Assembly (NCBI GenBank): GCA_022566735.1
Contig: JADFIG010000003.1
Coordinates: 124,001-188,000, forward strand
DNA from: Pseudomonadota bacterium
GTDB taxonomy: Bacteria > Pseudomonadota > Gammaproteobacteria > Burkholderiales > Burkholderiaceae_C
Direction: 5' to 3'
DNA length: 64,000 bases
Shown here: positions 28,622 through 39,662 of the stretch, one piece after another
Layout of the letters: every line of letters starts with the position of its first letter
Position numbering within the stretch: the first letter of the stretch is position 1
Program-made: the position numbers and the translations under genes
The notes under the pieces: model-generated
What the model saw: the letters and a program-made list of their open reading frames with translations, nothing else
Databases searched by the model: none
Told to the model about the DNA's origin: nothing

Positions 28622-29314
28622 TCAGATGCGGTGGGCGGTGAGCGTCATCACCTTGGCGGCCAGCTTCATGAGGCCGCGCACCGGCGCCGGCAGGGGCACG
28701 CCCCCCGCTTTCTCGGCGGCATCGGCATGGGCGACCTCGTCGTCGCGCATCTGCGCCACGATGGCCCGCGAGGCCTGGTCGGCGGCGGGCAGGCGGTCCA
28801 TGTGGTGGTTGAGGTGGGCCTCGACCTGGCGCTCCGTCTCCACCACGAAGCCCAGGCTGTGGCGGTCGCCCGCGCGCGCGGCGATCAGCCCGATCGTGAA
28901 GGCCCCGGCGTACCACAGCGGGTTGAGCAGGCTGGTGCGCCCGCCCAGCTCTTTCAGGCGCTGCTCCGTCCAGGCCAGGTGGTCCACCTCCTCGCGGGCG
29001 GCGGCTTCGAACTGGGCCTGCAGCGCCGGGTCCGAGGTGCCCCAGGCCTGCGAGGCGTAGAGCGCCTGCGCGCAGACCTCGCCGACATGGTTGACGCGCA
29101 TCAGCGCGGCCGACAGGCGCTTGTCCTCGGGGCTGAGCGCCGCGTCGCCGGCACCCGCGTCGAGCACCGCCTGGGGCGGGCGTGGACAGGGGCGAGCCGC
29201 CGCGTGCTCGCCGAACGCGGTGCGCAAGGCCGTGTCCAGCGACATCAGCAGCCGGTCCATGCCGTCGTGGCGGATGGCGGGGCCGCGCGGGGCGGCGGTC
29301 GAAGGGGTGTCCAT
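28622..29314 (-). CDS. coq7: Coq7-type 2-polyprenyl-3-methyl-6-methoxy-1,4-benzoquinone monooxygenase
   Basis: Diiron hydroxylase of the late ubiquinone pathway (demethoxyubiquinone hydroxylase), 230 residues. The ferritin-like iron ligands appear as [16 protein letters not shown] (ExxH), [10 protein letters not shown] and DDEVAHAD (ExxH). The ATG at 29314 has GGAG nine bases upstream; an ATG at 29329 lacks one. It is a soluble membrane-associated protein. It lies just downstream of the mre/mrd genes but with a 60-bp gap. Confidence 0.92.
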   Translation of the reverse strand: MDTPSTAAPRGPAIRHDGMDRLLMSLDTALRTAFGEHAAARPCPRPPQAVLDAGAGDAALSPEDKRLSAALMRVNHVGEVCAQALYASQAWGTSDPALQAQFEAAAREEVDHLAWTEQRLKELGGRTSLLNPLWYAGAFTIGLIAARAGDRHSLGFVVETERQVEAHLNHHMDRLPAADQASRAIVAQMRDDEVAHADAAEKAGGVPLPAPVRGLMKLAAKVMTLTAHRI

Positions 29315-29374
29315 GGCGGTCGTCTCCATGGCCGCGATGTTAGCGCCAGGGCGCGGCGATGCGCTTGCGTTGCA

Positions 29375-30529
29375 TCACCGTTGCATCAGGCCGCGGCTGC
29401 GCGCGATCGACATCAGCACGCCCAGCGCCAGGCCCAGCGTCACCATGGCCGTGCCGCCGTAGCTGATGAAGGGCAAGGGCACGCCCACCACCGGCAGGAT
29501 GCCGCTGACCATGCCCATGTTGACGAAGGCGTAGGTGAAGAAGCTCAGCGACAGCGCACCCGCCAGCAGCCGGGAGAACAGCGTCGGCGCCTGCGCGGCC
29601 AGGAACAGCCCGCGGAAGATCAGCGCCAGGAAGCCGCCCGCCAGCAGCAGGCAGCCGATCAGGCCGTGCTCCTCGGCGTAGGCCGCAAAGACGAAGTCGG
29701 TGGTGCGCTCGGGGATGAACTCCAGGTGCGTCTGCGTGCCCTGCATGAAGCCCTTGCCCGTGACCCCGCCCGAGCCGATGGCGATCATGCCCTGGATGAT
29801 GTGGAAGCCCTTGCCCAGCGGGTCGGTGGTCGGGTCCAGCAGGGTGCACACGCGGTTCTTCTGGTAGTCGTGCAGGCCCACCCACTTCACGCCCGGCTGG
29901 CACAGGTCGCCCTGGTAGCTGACGATGAGGGTGATGCCGATGGCCCCGGCCAGCAGCACCGGCAGGATCAGCCGCCAGCTCAGCCCGGCGAAGAAGATGA
30001 CGTACAGGCCCGAAGACAGCACCAGCAAGGCCGTGCCCAGGTCGGGCTGCTTGAGGATGAGGGCCACCGGCAGCACCAGCAGGCCGCCGGCCACCACGAA
30101 GTCCAGCGTCCGCAACTGCCCTTCGCGGCGCTGGAACCACCAGGCCAGCATCAGCGGCGCACCGATCTTGAGCACCTCCGACGGCTGGATGACCACGCCC
30201 ACATTGAGCCAGCGCGTCGCGCCCTTCTTGGTCAGCCCGAACAGCGCGGTGGCCACCAGCAGCACCACGCCCGCGGTGTAGAGCGGCACGGCCAGGGCCA
30301 TGAGGCGCTGCGGCGGCACCTGCGCCACCAGGAAGAGCATGGTGGCGGCCAGGGCCATGTTGCGGGCCTGGTCGAAAAAGCGCGTGCCGTTGTCGAAGCC
30401 CACCGAGTACATGTTGACCAGGCCCAGGCCGCACAGGAAGGTGAGGATGCACACCAGCGGCAGATCGAAGCCCTGGAACACCGGCTTGATGCGCTGCCAG
30501 GGAGAACGCTTGTCGAAGGCGACGCTCAT
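29375..30529 (-). CDS. rodA: Rod-shape-determining protein RodA (SEDS glycosyltransferase)
   Basis: Membrane peptidoglycan polymerase of the elongasome, 384 residues with about ten hydrophobic helices. The SEDS hallmarks LKQPDLGTALLVL, HIIQGMIAIGSGG, FIPERTTDFVFA and VPLPFISYGGTA are intact. Its ATG overlaps the mrdA stop by 4 bp (ATGA), so the polymerase and its transpeptidase partner are translated together. It is the last gene of mreBCD-mrdA-rodA. Confidence 0.96.
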   Translation of the reverse strand: MSVAFDKRSPWQRIKPVFQGFDLPLVCILTFLCGLGLVNMYSVGFDNGTRFFDQARNMALAATMLFLVAQVPPQRLMALAVPLYTAGVVLLVATALFGLTKKGATRWLNVGVVIQPSEVLKIGAPLMLAWWFQRREGQLRTLDFVVAGGLLVLPVALILKQPDLGTALLVLSSGLYVIFFAGLSWRLILPVLLAGAIGITLIVSYQGDLCQPGVKWVGLHDYQKNRVCTLLDPTTDPLGKGFHIIQGMIAIGSGGVTGKGFMQGTQTHLEFIPERTTDFVFAAYAEEHGLIGCLLLAGGFLALIFRGLFLAAQAPTLFSRLLAGALSLSFFTYAFVNMGMVSGILPVVGVPLPFISYGGTAMVTLGLALGVLMSIARSRGLMQR

Positions 30530-32724
30530 GGCTGCTCCCGTGAGGCGGAGGGCACCGCCGGCAAGGCGGCGGCAGGCGGGGTGGGGCGAGGTGGCGGGAC
30601 GGGGCGCGCCGGGGTCGGCGCAGGCGCCGATGTCGCAGGAAGGGCGGCCGAGGCGGCGGCAGGCACAGCTGCAGAGGCCGCCGCGGCGCCCGACACAGCC
30701 GCCGACGCGGCACTGGCGGCTGCCGCCGCGCTGGCCGCCTCCGGCGTGCCCGGCACATCGGCGCCGAAGGCATCGAGCCCGCGCGGCAGCGGCATGGCCG
30801 AGGCCTTGCGCGGCGTGCCCACGGGCGCCGCCGCCTTGCCTTGCTGCACCAGCTGGATGTCTTCCTCGCTGGGGTAGGTGTCCGTCAGCAGGTAGTCCAG
30901 CACGCGCCGCGCGATGGGGGCGGCCGACGCCGCACCGAAGCCGGCGTTCTCGACGATCACGGCCAGGGCCACGCGGGGCTGCGCCACCGGCGCGAAAGCC
31001 TCGTAGAGCGAGTGGTCGCGCTTGTACTCGTCGACCTTGGAGGCCACGTACTTCTCGTTCTGGCGCAGGCCCACGGCCTGGGCCGTGCCGGTCTTGCCTC
31101 CGCTCTGGTAGGTGGCGCCAGCGAACACGCGCGTGCCCGTGCCCTCCTGGGTCACGCCGAACATGGCCTCGCGGATGAAGGCGGTGTGCTCGGGCTTGTA
31201 GACCACCGGCTCCAGCGCCTCGCTGGCCGTGGCCTGGCGCTCGCGCGTCATGACGTTCTCGATCTCGCGCACCACGCGCGGCTGGAAGCGCTGGCCATCG
31301 CTGACCACGGTGGACAGCGCCGAGGCCATCTGCAGCATGGTGAAGGTGTTGTAGCCCTGGCCGATGCCCAGCGAGATGGTCTCGCCGGCGTACCACTTCT
31401 TCATCTCCGGGCGCTTGTAGGCGCGGCGCTTCCACTCGGTGGACGGCAGGATGCCCGTGACCTCGCCCTTGAGGTCGATGCCCGTCAGCCGCCCGAAGCC
31501 CAGCGGCTCCATCTGGTCGTGGATGGTGTCCACGCCGAGCTCGTTGGCCAGCGAATAGAAATAGACGTTCGAGGACTCGACGATGGCGCGGCGCATGTTC
31601 ATGGCCCCGCCGCGCTCGTTCTCCGGGCTGCGGAACTTGTGTCCGCCGAAGAAGAACACGCCCGAGTCCATGATGATGGTGCCGGGGGCGCGCTTGCCGG
31701 TGTTGAGTGCGGCCAGCGCCATGAAGGGCTTGTAGGTCGAGCCCGGCGGGTAGGTGCCGCGCAGGGCGCGGTTGAGCAGGGGCTTGTCGGCGCTTTCGTT
31801 GAGCTCCCGCCAGTTGTCTGCATCGATGCCGTCGACGAAGAGGTTGGGGTCGAAGGTCGGCTTGGAGACGAAGGCCAGCACCTCGCCGTTGCGCGGGTCG
31901 ATCGCCACCAGCGCGCCGCGGCGGTCACCGAACAGACGCTCGATGAGCGCCTGCAGCTTGATGTCGATGGACAGGTGCACTGTGTTGCCCGGCGTGGCCG
32001 GGTTGGAGCGCAGCCGCCGCACGGCGCGCCCGCCCGCGCTGGTCTCGACCTGCTCGAAGCCGGTGATGCCGTGCAGCTCGCGCTCGTAGCTCTGCTCGAT
32101 GCCCAGCTTGCCGATGTACTCGGTGCCGCGGTAGTTGGCCTGGTCCTCGTCGGGCCAGTCGTCCATGGCCTCGGCCTCGCGCTGGTTGATGCGCCCGATG
32201 TAGCCCAGCACGTGGCTGGCAAGCTCGCCATAGGGGTAGTGACGGAACAGGCGCGCCTGGATGTCCACGCCGGGGAAGCGGAAGCGCTGGGCGGTGAAGC
32301 GCGCCACCTCCTCGTCGGTCAGGCGCGTGCGGATGGGGATGGACTCGAAGCTCTTGGACTCCTCGCGCAGGCGCTTGAAGCGGCGGCGGTCGCGCGCCTG
32401 GATGTCGACGATGTGGGCCAGCTCATCGATGGTGGCCTCGACATCATCGACCTTGGAGGGGGTGATCTCCAGCGTGTAGGCCGAGTAGTTGTTGGCCAGC
32501 ACCACGCCGTGGCGGTCGACGATGAGGCCGCGGTTGGGCACGATGGGCACCACCGCCGTGCGGTTGTTTTCGGCGCGCGCCGCCAGGTCGTCGTGGCGCA
32601 GCACCTGCAGCACGACCAGGCGGAAGGCCAGCAGCCCGAAGCAGAACAGCACGAAGCCCGCCGCCGCCCAGAGCCGGGCCCGGAAGCGTCCGAGTTCCTG
32701 TTCGAGGTTCTTGAGCTCGGTCAT
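30526..32724 (-). CDS. mrdA: Penicillin-binding protein 2, elongasome transpeptidase
   Basis: Cross-links peptidoglycan made by RodA during rod elongation. One N-terminal membrane helix (about 18-38), the dimerisation or pedestal domain, then the transpeptidase with the catalytic serine in PPGSTYKPF, the SSN motif in VESSNVYFY and KTGTAQ. At 732 residues it is about 100 longer than the E. coli protein because of a C-terminal tail of Ala, Ser and Pro (about residues 640-732). The ATG at 32724 is the obvious start before the membrane helix. Confidence 0.95.
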   Translation of the reverse strand: MTELKNLEQELGRFRARLWAAAGFVLFCFGLLAFRLVVLQVLRHDDLAARAENNRTAVVPIVPNRGLIVDRHGVVLANNYSAYTLEITPSKVDDVEATIDELAHIVDIQARDRRRFKRLREESKSFESIPIRTRLTDEEVARFTAQRFRFPGVDIQARLFRHYPYGELASHVLGYIGRINQREAEAMDDWPDEDQANYRGTEYIGKLGIEQSYERELHGITGFEQVETSAGGRAVRRLRSNPATPGNTVHLSIDIKLQALIERLFGDRRGALVAIDPRNGEVLAFVSKPTFDPNLFVDGIDADNWRELNESADKPLLNRALRGTYPPGSTYKPFMALAALNTGKRAPGTIIMDSGVFFFGGHKFRSPENERGGAMNMRRAIVESSNVYFYSLANELGVDTIHDQMEPLGFGRLTGIDLKGEVTGILPSTEWKRRAYKRPEMKKWYAGETISLGIGQGYNTFTMLQMASALSTVVSDGQRFQPRVVREIENVMTRERQATASEALEPVVYKPEHTAFIREAMFGVTQEGTGTRVFAGATYQSGGKTGTAQAVGLRQNEKYVASKVDEYKRDHSLYEAFAPVAQPRVALAVIVENAGFGAASAAPIARRVLDYLLTDTYPSEEDIQLVQQGKAAAPVGTPRKASAMPLPRGLDAFGADVPGTPEAASAAAAASAASAAVSGAAAASAAVPAAASAALPATSAPAPTPARPVPPPRPTPPAAALPAVPSASREQP

Positions 32725-32752
32725 GGCGGGTGCTGCACTGCGGGCCAGGGCC

Positions 32753-33268
32753 TCACAGCGGGCGGTTCTTGTCGCGGTCGGGCGGACGGCGCTGCGGCGC
32801 CAGGAGCATGAAGTTGGCCACCGGCCACAGCATCGACTCCAGCACCGGCGCCAGCACCAGCTCCCAGCCCGGGAAACTCGCGCCCGCGGCCATGCGCACC
32901 AGCAGGGACACCGCATGGGCCGCCACGAACAAGGGCACGATCTGCACAGCCTGCGAGGCCACGGTGAACCACAGCAGGCGGCGGTGCACCGTGATGGCAA
33001 AGAAGCTCAGCAGCGTGTAGGCCAGGGCGTGCTGGCCGAGCAAGGCGCCCTGGTGCACGTCCATGATCAGGCCGAAGACGAAGGCCGCGCCCACGCCCAC
33101 GCGGCGCGGCTGGTGCACGTTCCAGAACACCACGGTAACGGCCAGGAAGTCCGGCACGCCGGGCCAGCGTCCCCAGGGCAGGATGTTGAGGGCCATCGCC
33201 AGCAGCAGCGAAATCCAGATGAACACCGGGTTGGCCGGCAGCAGCAGCTCGTTGCCGCGGGGCATCAT
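32753..33268 (-). CDS. mreD: Rod-shape-determining protein MreD
   Basis: A 171-residue inner-membrane protein with five or six hydrophobic segments, part of the MreBCD complex that positions wall synthesis. It has the DVHQGALLGQHALAY loop typical of the family. AGGAG seven bases before the ATG at 33268 supports that start, which overlaps the mreC stop by 4 bp. Confidence 0.93.
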   Translation of the reverse strand: MMPRGNELLLPANPVFIWISLLLAMALNILPWGRWPGVPDFLAVTVVFWNVHQPRRVGVGAAFVFGLIMDVHQGALLGQHALAYTLLSFFAITVHRRLLWFTVASQAVQIVPLFVAAHAVSLLVRMAAGASFPGWELVLAPVLESMLWPVANFMLLAPQRRPPDRDKNRPL

Positions 33269-34248
33269 GGGCGGGCTCCTGAGGCGTTGCCGTGGCTGGA
33301 CTTGGCCGCACCGTGGTGGGCGGACTTGCCGTGGCGCGACTTGTCGTCGGGCACCGAGGCCGCCCCCGAAGCCGCGTCGGCGGGGCGCGCCGGCATCTGG
33401 CTGGAGGCGGGCTGCAGCAGCAGCACATGGCGGGTGCTGTCGGGGCTGCTCAGCGGCGTCAGCGCAATGCGGGCGAAAGCCGAGTCGGCGCGGCGGTCCA
33501 CGGCCGTGACCTTGGCCACGGGCAGGCCGGCGGGGTAGATGCCGTCCAGGCCGGACGTCTGCAGCGCGTCGCCCACCTGCACGTCGGCGTTGCCGGCCAT
33601 GAAGCGCAACTCCATGCCCCGCGCCTGGGCGGTGCCGTAGGCCACGCCGCGCTGCTGGGTGCGCACATTGACCACCGGCACGGCCGCGTCCTTGTCGGTG
33701 ACCAGGGTGACTTCGGCGGTGAGCGGGTAGACCCGCGTGACCTGGCCGAGCACGCCGGCCTCATCGACCACCGGCGAGCCCAGCACCACGCCCTGCGAGG
33801 CCCCGCGGCCGATCACCACCTTGCGGGTGAAGGGGTCCTGGGTGTCGTAGAGGATTTCCGCCGACAGCGTGGCCACCTCGATGCGCGGGCGCAGGTCCAG
33901 CAGGGCGCGCAGGCGGGCGTTCTCGCGGGCGAGCTCTTCCATGCGCATCATGCGCTCGGCCTGCGTGGTGACCAGGCGTGCGGCGCGCTCCTGCACCGCA
34001 CGGGCCTCGTCCATGCCGGAGAAGTAGTGCTCCAGCCGGTCCCAGCCGCGCGAGGGCGCCAGCAAGGCCTGCTGCACCGGGTGGAGCACGGTGGCCACGG
34101 CGGCGCGCAGGGGCTGGGTCACCTTCCAGCGCGCATCGGCCACCATCAGGAAGATGGCCAGGGCGGAGAAGAACATCAGGCGCGTGAAGGCCGACGGCCC
34201 CTGCTTGAAGAAGGGGGGCGGGGTGCGGTCCAGCGTGGCCAGTGGCAT
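33265..34248 (-). CDS. mreC: Rod-shape-determining protein MreC
   Basis: Bitopic periplasmic scaffold, 327 residues. A membrane helix at about 24-40 is followed by a coiled coil (about 75-120, rich in Glu, Arg and Met) and two beta-barrel domains with VVIGRGASQGVVLGSPVVDEAGVLGQV. The tail after residue 285 is an unusual low-complexity segment of Ser, His, Lys, Ala and Gly. It activates PBP2/RodA in other bacteria. Confidence 0.94.
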   Translation of the reverse strand: MPLATLDRTPPPFFKQGPSAFTRLMFFSALAIFLMVADARWKVTQPLRAAVATVLHPVQQALLAPSRGWDRLEHYFSGMDEARAVQERAARLVTTQAERMMRMEELARENARLRALLDLRPRIEVATLSAEILYDTQDPFTRKVVIGRGASQGVVLGSPVVDEAGVLGQVTRVYPLTAEVTLVTDKDAAVPVVNVRTQQRGVAYGTAQARGMELRFMAGNADVQVGDALQTSGLDGIYPAGLPVAKVTAVDRRADSAFARIALTPLSSPDSTRHVLLLQPASSQMPARPADAASGAASVPDDKSRHGKSAHHGAAKSSHGNASGARP

Positions 34249-34355
34249 GGTGGGCGGATCGGCTCCGGGTCGTCAGGGACCGCACGGGCAAAGCTGGACG
34301 GCCTGTGCGGCCACCCGCCCCGCTCGCGCCGGGGGGGGACGTTGGTGCCGGGGGC

Positions 34356-35681
<1,326 letters not shown>

Positions 35682-35751
35682 CTAGGATAATACCCCAAGG
35701 TCTCCCCCTTTCCGGGGTTGAACCAACCGACTGTTACCCCTGGATGAACCC

Positions 35752-36051
35752 ATGGCACTGACCCCCACGGATGTCAGCCGCATCGCCCAGTTGGCGCGCC
35801 TCGAGTTGCGCGACGACGAGCAGGCCGCGATGCTGACCCAGCTGAACGAATTCTTCGCCATCGTCGAGAAGATGCGCGCCGTCGACACCTCGGGCGTCGA
35901 GCCCCTGTACACGCCGCTGTCGGCCATCGAGGACGTGACCCTGCGCCTGCGCGAGGACGCCGTCACCGAAGGCGACAACCGCGAGGCCAACATGGCCAAC
36001 GCCCCGGCCCGCGACGAAGGCCTGTTCCTGGTGCCCAAGGTGATCGAATGA
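35752..36051 (+). CDS. gatC: Asp-tRNA(Asn)/Glu-tRNA(Gln) amidotransferase subunit C
   Basis: The 99-residue GatC wraps around GatA and stabilises the GatCAB complex that converts misacylated Glu-tRNA(Gln) or Asp-tRNA(Asn) to the correct amide. Conserved features are [13 protein letters not shown] at the start and [20 protein letters not shown] near the end. Its stop overlaps the gatA start by 4 bp, so GatC and GatA are made together. Confidence 0.95.
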   Translation: MALTPTDVSRIAQLARLELRDDEQAAMLTQLNEFFAIVEKMRAVDTSGVEPLYTPLSAIEDVTLRLREDAVTEGDNREANMANAPARDEGLFLVPKVIE

Positions 36052-37589
36052 CAGCGCTGCACGACCTGACCCTGGCCCAGCAGCGCCAGGCCCTGGCCGC
36101 CGGCCAGACCACCTCGGTGGCCCTGACCCGGCACGCCCTCGACCGCATCGCCGCCCACACCGACCTGGGCGCCTTCCTGCACGTCGATGCCGATGGCGCG
36201 CTGGCCGCGGCCGCCGCTTCGGACGCCCGCCGCGCCGCCGGCCAGGCCCTCGGCCCGCTGGACGGCCTGCCGATCGCCCACAAGGACATCTTCGTGACGC
36301 AAGGCCAGCCGACCACGGCGGCCTCGAAGATGCTGCAGGGCTACCACAGCCCCTTCGACGCCACCGTCGTGGCCCAGCTCAAGGCCGCCGGCGTGGTCAG
36401 CGTGGGCAAGCTCAACTGCGACGAATTCGCCATGGGCGGCGCCAACGAGAACTCCGCCTACGGCGTGGCCCGCAACCCCTGGGACACGAAGCGCATCCCC
36501 GGCGGCTCCTCGGGCGCCTCGGCCGTGGCCGTCTCGGCCCGCCTGGTCGCGGCCACCACCGGCACCGACACGGGCGGCTCGATCCGCCAGCCCGCCGCGC
36601 TGACCGGCATCACCGGCATCAAGCCCACCTACGGCCGCTGCTCGCGCTACGGCATGATCGCCTTCGCCTCCAGCCTGGACCAGGCCGGCCCCATGGCCCG
36701 CACCGCCGAGGACTGCGCCCTGCTGCTCGACGCCATGAGCGGCTTCGACGCGCGCGACGCCACCAGCGCCCAGCAGGTCCGCCTGAGCAACGGCACCCTG
36801 GCCGACAACCGCCCCGGCGTGATCGGCCGCGAGCTGGCCGCGCTGACGCTGTCCGCCAAGCTGGCCGACCCGGCCCGTCCGCTGGCCGGCCTGCGCGTGG
36901 GCGTGCCCCAGGAATTCTTCGGCGAGGGCGTGAGCGCCGACGTGCTGGCCGCAACGCGCGCAGCGCTGGCCCAGCTCGAAGCCCTGGGCGCCACGCTGGT
37001 CGAGGTCAGCCTGCCGCGCACCGAGCTGTCCATCCCGGTGTACTACATCATTGCGCCGGCCGAGGCCTCGTCCAACCTGAGCCGCTTCGATGGCGTCAAG
37101 TTCGGCCACCGCGCGGCCAAGTACACCGACCTCAACGACATGTACCGCAAGACCCGCGCCGAAGGCTTCGGGCCGGAGGTCAAGCGCCGCATCATGATCG
37201 GCACCTACGTGCTGTCGCACGGCTATTACGACGCCTACTACCTGCAGGCCCAGAAGCTGCGCCGCATGATCGCCGACGACTTCCAGGCCGCCTTCAAGGT
37301 CTGCGACGTGATCGCCGGCCCGGTGTCGCCCACGGTGGCCCGCGAGATCGGCTCGTCGACGGACCCGGTGCAGGAGTACCTCGCCGACATCTTCACCCTG
37401 CCCGCCTCGCTGGCCGGTCTGCCCGGCATGAGCGTGCCCGCGGGCTTCGGCGAAGGCCAGCTGCCGGTCGGCCTGCAGCTGATCGGCAACTACTGGCAGG
37501 AAGCGCGGCTGCTGCACACGGCCCAGGCCTTCCAGCACGCCACCGACTGGCACACCCGCGCGCCGGCCGCTGCCGCCCCGCAGGCCTGA
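36048..37589 (+). CDS. gatA: Asp-tRNA(Asn)/Glu-tRNA(Gln) amidotransferase subunit A
   Basis: Amidase-signature subunit (513 residues) that releases ammonia from glutamine. The Ser-Ser-Lys catalytic set is visible: Lys79 in PIAHKDIF, the serine pair in [12 protein letters not shown] and the nucleophile in [11 protein letters not shown]. Ammonia is channelled to GatB. The gene sits in the order gatC-gatA-gatB. Confidence 0.96.
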   Translation: MTALHDLTLAQQRQALAAGQTTSVALTRHALDRIAAHTDLGAFLHVDADGALAAAAASDARRAAGQALGPLDGLPIAHKDIFVTQGQPTTAASKMLQGYHSPFDATVVAQLKAAGVVSVGKLNCDEFAMGGANENSAYGVARNPWDTKRIPGGSSGASAVAVSARLVAATTGTDTGGSIRQPAALTGITGIKPTYGRCSRYGMIAFASSLDQAGPMARTAEDCALLLDAMSGFDARDATSAQQVRLSNGTLADNRPGVIGRELAALTLSAKLADPARPLAGLRVGVPQEFFGEGVSADVLAATRAALAQLEALGATLVEVSLPRTELSIPVYYIIAPAEASSNLSRFDGVKFGHRAAKYTDLNDMYRKTRAEGFGPEVKRRIMIGTYVLSHGYYDAYYLQAQKLRRMIADDFQAAFKVCDVIAGPVSPTVAREIGSSTDPVQEYLADIFTLPASLAGLPGMSVPAGFGEGQLPVGLQLIGNYWQEARLLHTAQAFQHATDWHTRAPAAAAPQA

Positions 37590-37616
37590 GCGAAGACGAA
37601 CCCAGCAAGACACACC

Positions 37617-39107
37617 ATGAGCTCCCCAGCGACCCCCAAGATGGTCCGTGGCTACGAGGTCGTCATCGGCATCGAAACCCACGTCCAGCTCTCGACGCAG
37701 TCGAAGATCTTCTCCGGCGCCTCGACCCAGTTCGGCGCCGCGCCCAACACGCAGGCCTGTCCCGTGGACATGGCCCTGCCCGGCACCCTGCCCGTGATGA
37801 ACAAGGGCGCGGTCGAGCGCGCCATCGCCTTCGGCCTGGCCGTGGGCTCGCACATCGCGCCGCGCTCCATCTTCGCGCGCAAGAACTACTTCTACCCCGA
37901 CCTGCCCAAGGGCTACCAGATCAGCCAGTACGAGATCCCCGTCGTGCAAGGCGGCTCGGTGAGCTTCTTCGTGGGAGACACCCCGCACACTGTGCGCCTG
38001 GTGCGCGCCCACCTGGAAGAAGACGCGGGCAAGTCACTGCACGATGACTTCAGCGGCTTCAACGGCGAGAAGTCCTCGGGCATCGACCTCAACCGCGCGG
38101 GCACGCCGCTCATCGAGATCGTCACCGAGCCGGACCTGCGCGCCAGCGCCGAGGCCGCCGAGTACGCCCGCGCCCTGCACACCCTGGTGGTGTGGCTGGG
38201 CATCTGCGACGGCAACATGCAGGAAGGCTCCTTCCGCTGCGACGTCAACGTGTCGGTGCGCAAGCCCGGCGCGCCGCTGGGCACCCGCCGCGAGATCAAG
38301 AACCTCAACAGCTTCAAGCACATCGTCCAGGCCACCGATTACGAAATCAACTGGCAGATCGACGAGATCGAGGACGGCCGCGCCATCCAGCAAGCCACCG
38401 TGCTGTTCAACCCCGACACGGGCGAGACGCGCGCCATGCGCAGCAAGGAAGACGCGCACGACTACCGCTACTTCCCCGACCCCGACCTGCCGCCGCTGGT
38501 GATCGCGCCCGAGTGGATCGAGCGCGTGCGCGCGCAGATGCCCGAGTTGCCGCGCGTGATGGCCGAGCGCTTCGTGACCGACTACGGCCTGCCCGCCTAC
38601 GACGCGACGATGATGACGCAGTCCAAGGCTTTCGGCGCCTTCTTCGAAGCCACGGCCAAGGCCTGTGGCCAGGCGAAGCTGGCATCGAACTGGCTGATGG
38701 GCGAGGTCTCGCGCCGCCTGAATGCGGCCGAACAGTCGATCGAGCAATCGCCCGTCTCGCCCGGGCTGCTGGCCGCGATGATCTCGCGCATCGCCGACGG
38801 CACCATCTCCAACAACGGCGCCAAGCAGGTGTTCGAGGCGCTGTGGTCCGGCGAGGGCAGCGGTGAGGGCCAGGCCCGCGTGGACGCCCTCATCGACGCC
38901 AAAGGCCTCAAGCAGATGAGCGACAGCGGCGAGCTCGAACGCATCCTCGACGAGGTGCTGGCGGCCAACGCCAAGTCGGTCGAGGAGTTCCGCGCCGGCA
39001 AGGACAAGGCCTTCAATGCGCTCGTGGGCCAGGCCATGAAGGCCACCAAGGGCAAGGCCAACCCGGCCGCCGTCAACGAGCTGCTCAAGAAGAAGCTTGC
39101 GGGCTGA
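37617..39107 (+). CDS. gatB: Asp-tRNA(Asn)/Glu-tRNA(Gln) amidotransferase subunit B
   Basis: Kinase and tRNA-binding subunit, 496 residues. The cradle domain opens with [22 protein letters not shown] and contains [17 protein letters not shown] and the phosphorylation-site region [15 protein letters not shown]. The C-terminal YqeY-like domain (about 360-496, ending [13 protein letters not shown]) grips the tRNA. The gene follows gatA after 27 bp. Confidence 0.96.
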   Translation: MSSPATPKMVRGYEVVIGIETHVQLSTQSKIFSGASTQFGAAPNTQACPVDMALPGTLPVMNKGAVERAIAFGLAVGSHIAPRSIFARKNYFYPDLPKGYQISQYEIPVVQGGSVSFFVGDTPHTVRLVRAHLEEDAGKSLHDDFSGFNGEKSSGIDLNRAGTPLIEIVTEPDLRASAEAAEYARALHTLVVWLGICDGNMQEGSFRCDVNVSVRKPGAPLGTRREIKNLNSFKHIVQATDYEINWQIDEIEDGRAIQQATVLFNPDTGETRAMRSKEDAHDYRYFPDPDLPPLVIAPEWIERVRAQMPELPRVMAERFVTDYGLPAYDATMMTQSKAFGAFFEATAKACGQAKLASNWLMGEVSRRLNAAEQSIEQSPVSPGLLAAMISRIADGTISNNGAKQVFEALWSGEGSGEGQARVDALIDAKGLKQMSDSGELERILDEVLAANAKSVEEFRAGKDKAFNALVGQAMKATKGKANPAAVNELLKKKLAG

Positions 39108-39146
39108 GCCGGGCGGACGGCACCGAGCGGACACACGGAGGATCGC

Positions 39147-39662
39147 ATGGAGCCCAACACGCCTGCCCCCCATCCGACATCGGCCCGCCCTCTGCACCCG
39201 GATCTGCAGGCCTTCCTGCGCGCCGGCCTGTCCATCCACGTGGGCGGGCGCACGGCGCAGGGCCTGCCCCTGCTCAACCGCGGCATCGCCGTGCAGGTGA
39301 CCGCGGCGCAGCAGCTGTCGGTGCTGCTGCCCACGCCCACCGCCATGGCCCTGCTGGACGCGCTGCGCGAGGTGCCCCTGGTCGCCGTGGTGCTGTGCCA
39401 GCCCAGCAACCACCACACCGTGCAGATCAAGGGGCGCGACGCCCTGGTGGCTCCCGCCAGCGTGCAGGACTGGCCGCACCGCCTGGCGCACAAGCAACGC
39501 TTCACCGACGAAATCCGCCGCTTCGGCTTCGACGACACCTTCGCCTCGGCCTGGCTGGACGTGCGCACCGACCAGATGCACAGCGTGACCTTCACGCCCT
39601 GTGGCGCCTGGAACCAGACCCCCGGCCCCGGCGCCGGCCGGCCGATGGAGCTGTTCGCATGA
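39147..39662 (+). CDS. Unrecognised protein linked to the PNPOx-GAF gene
   Basis: A 171-residue soluble protein that I do not recognise. It has a central beta-rich part (GIAVQVTAAQQLSVLLPTPTAM) and a conserved-looking FTPCGAWNQTPGP near the end. It has no signal peptide or membrane helix. Its stop overlaps the start of the next gene by 4 bp (ATGA at 39659-39662), which strongly ties its function to that regulator-like protein. GGAG precedes the ATG. Confidence 0.65.
   Translation: MEPNTPAPHPTSARPLHPDLQAFLRAGLSIHVGGRTAQGLPLLNRGIAVQVTAAQQLSVLLPTPTAMALLDALREVPLVAVVLCQPSNHHTVQIKGRDALVAPASVQDWPHRLAHKQRFTDEIRRFGFDDTFASAWLDVRTDQMHSVTFTPCGAWNQTPGPGAGRPMELFA

Noticed and set aside
34280..34310. CCGCAC/GTGCGG stem between mreB and mreC as a terminator
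   Set aside because: Only six base pairs with a 19-nt loop and no T-tract; mreB and mreC are expected to be co-transcribed.
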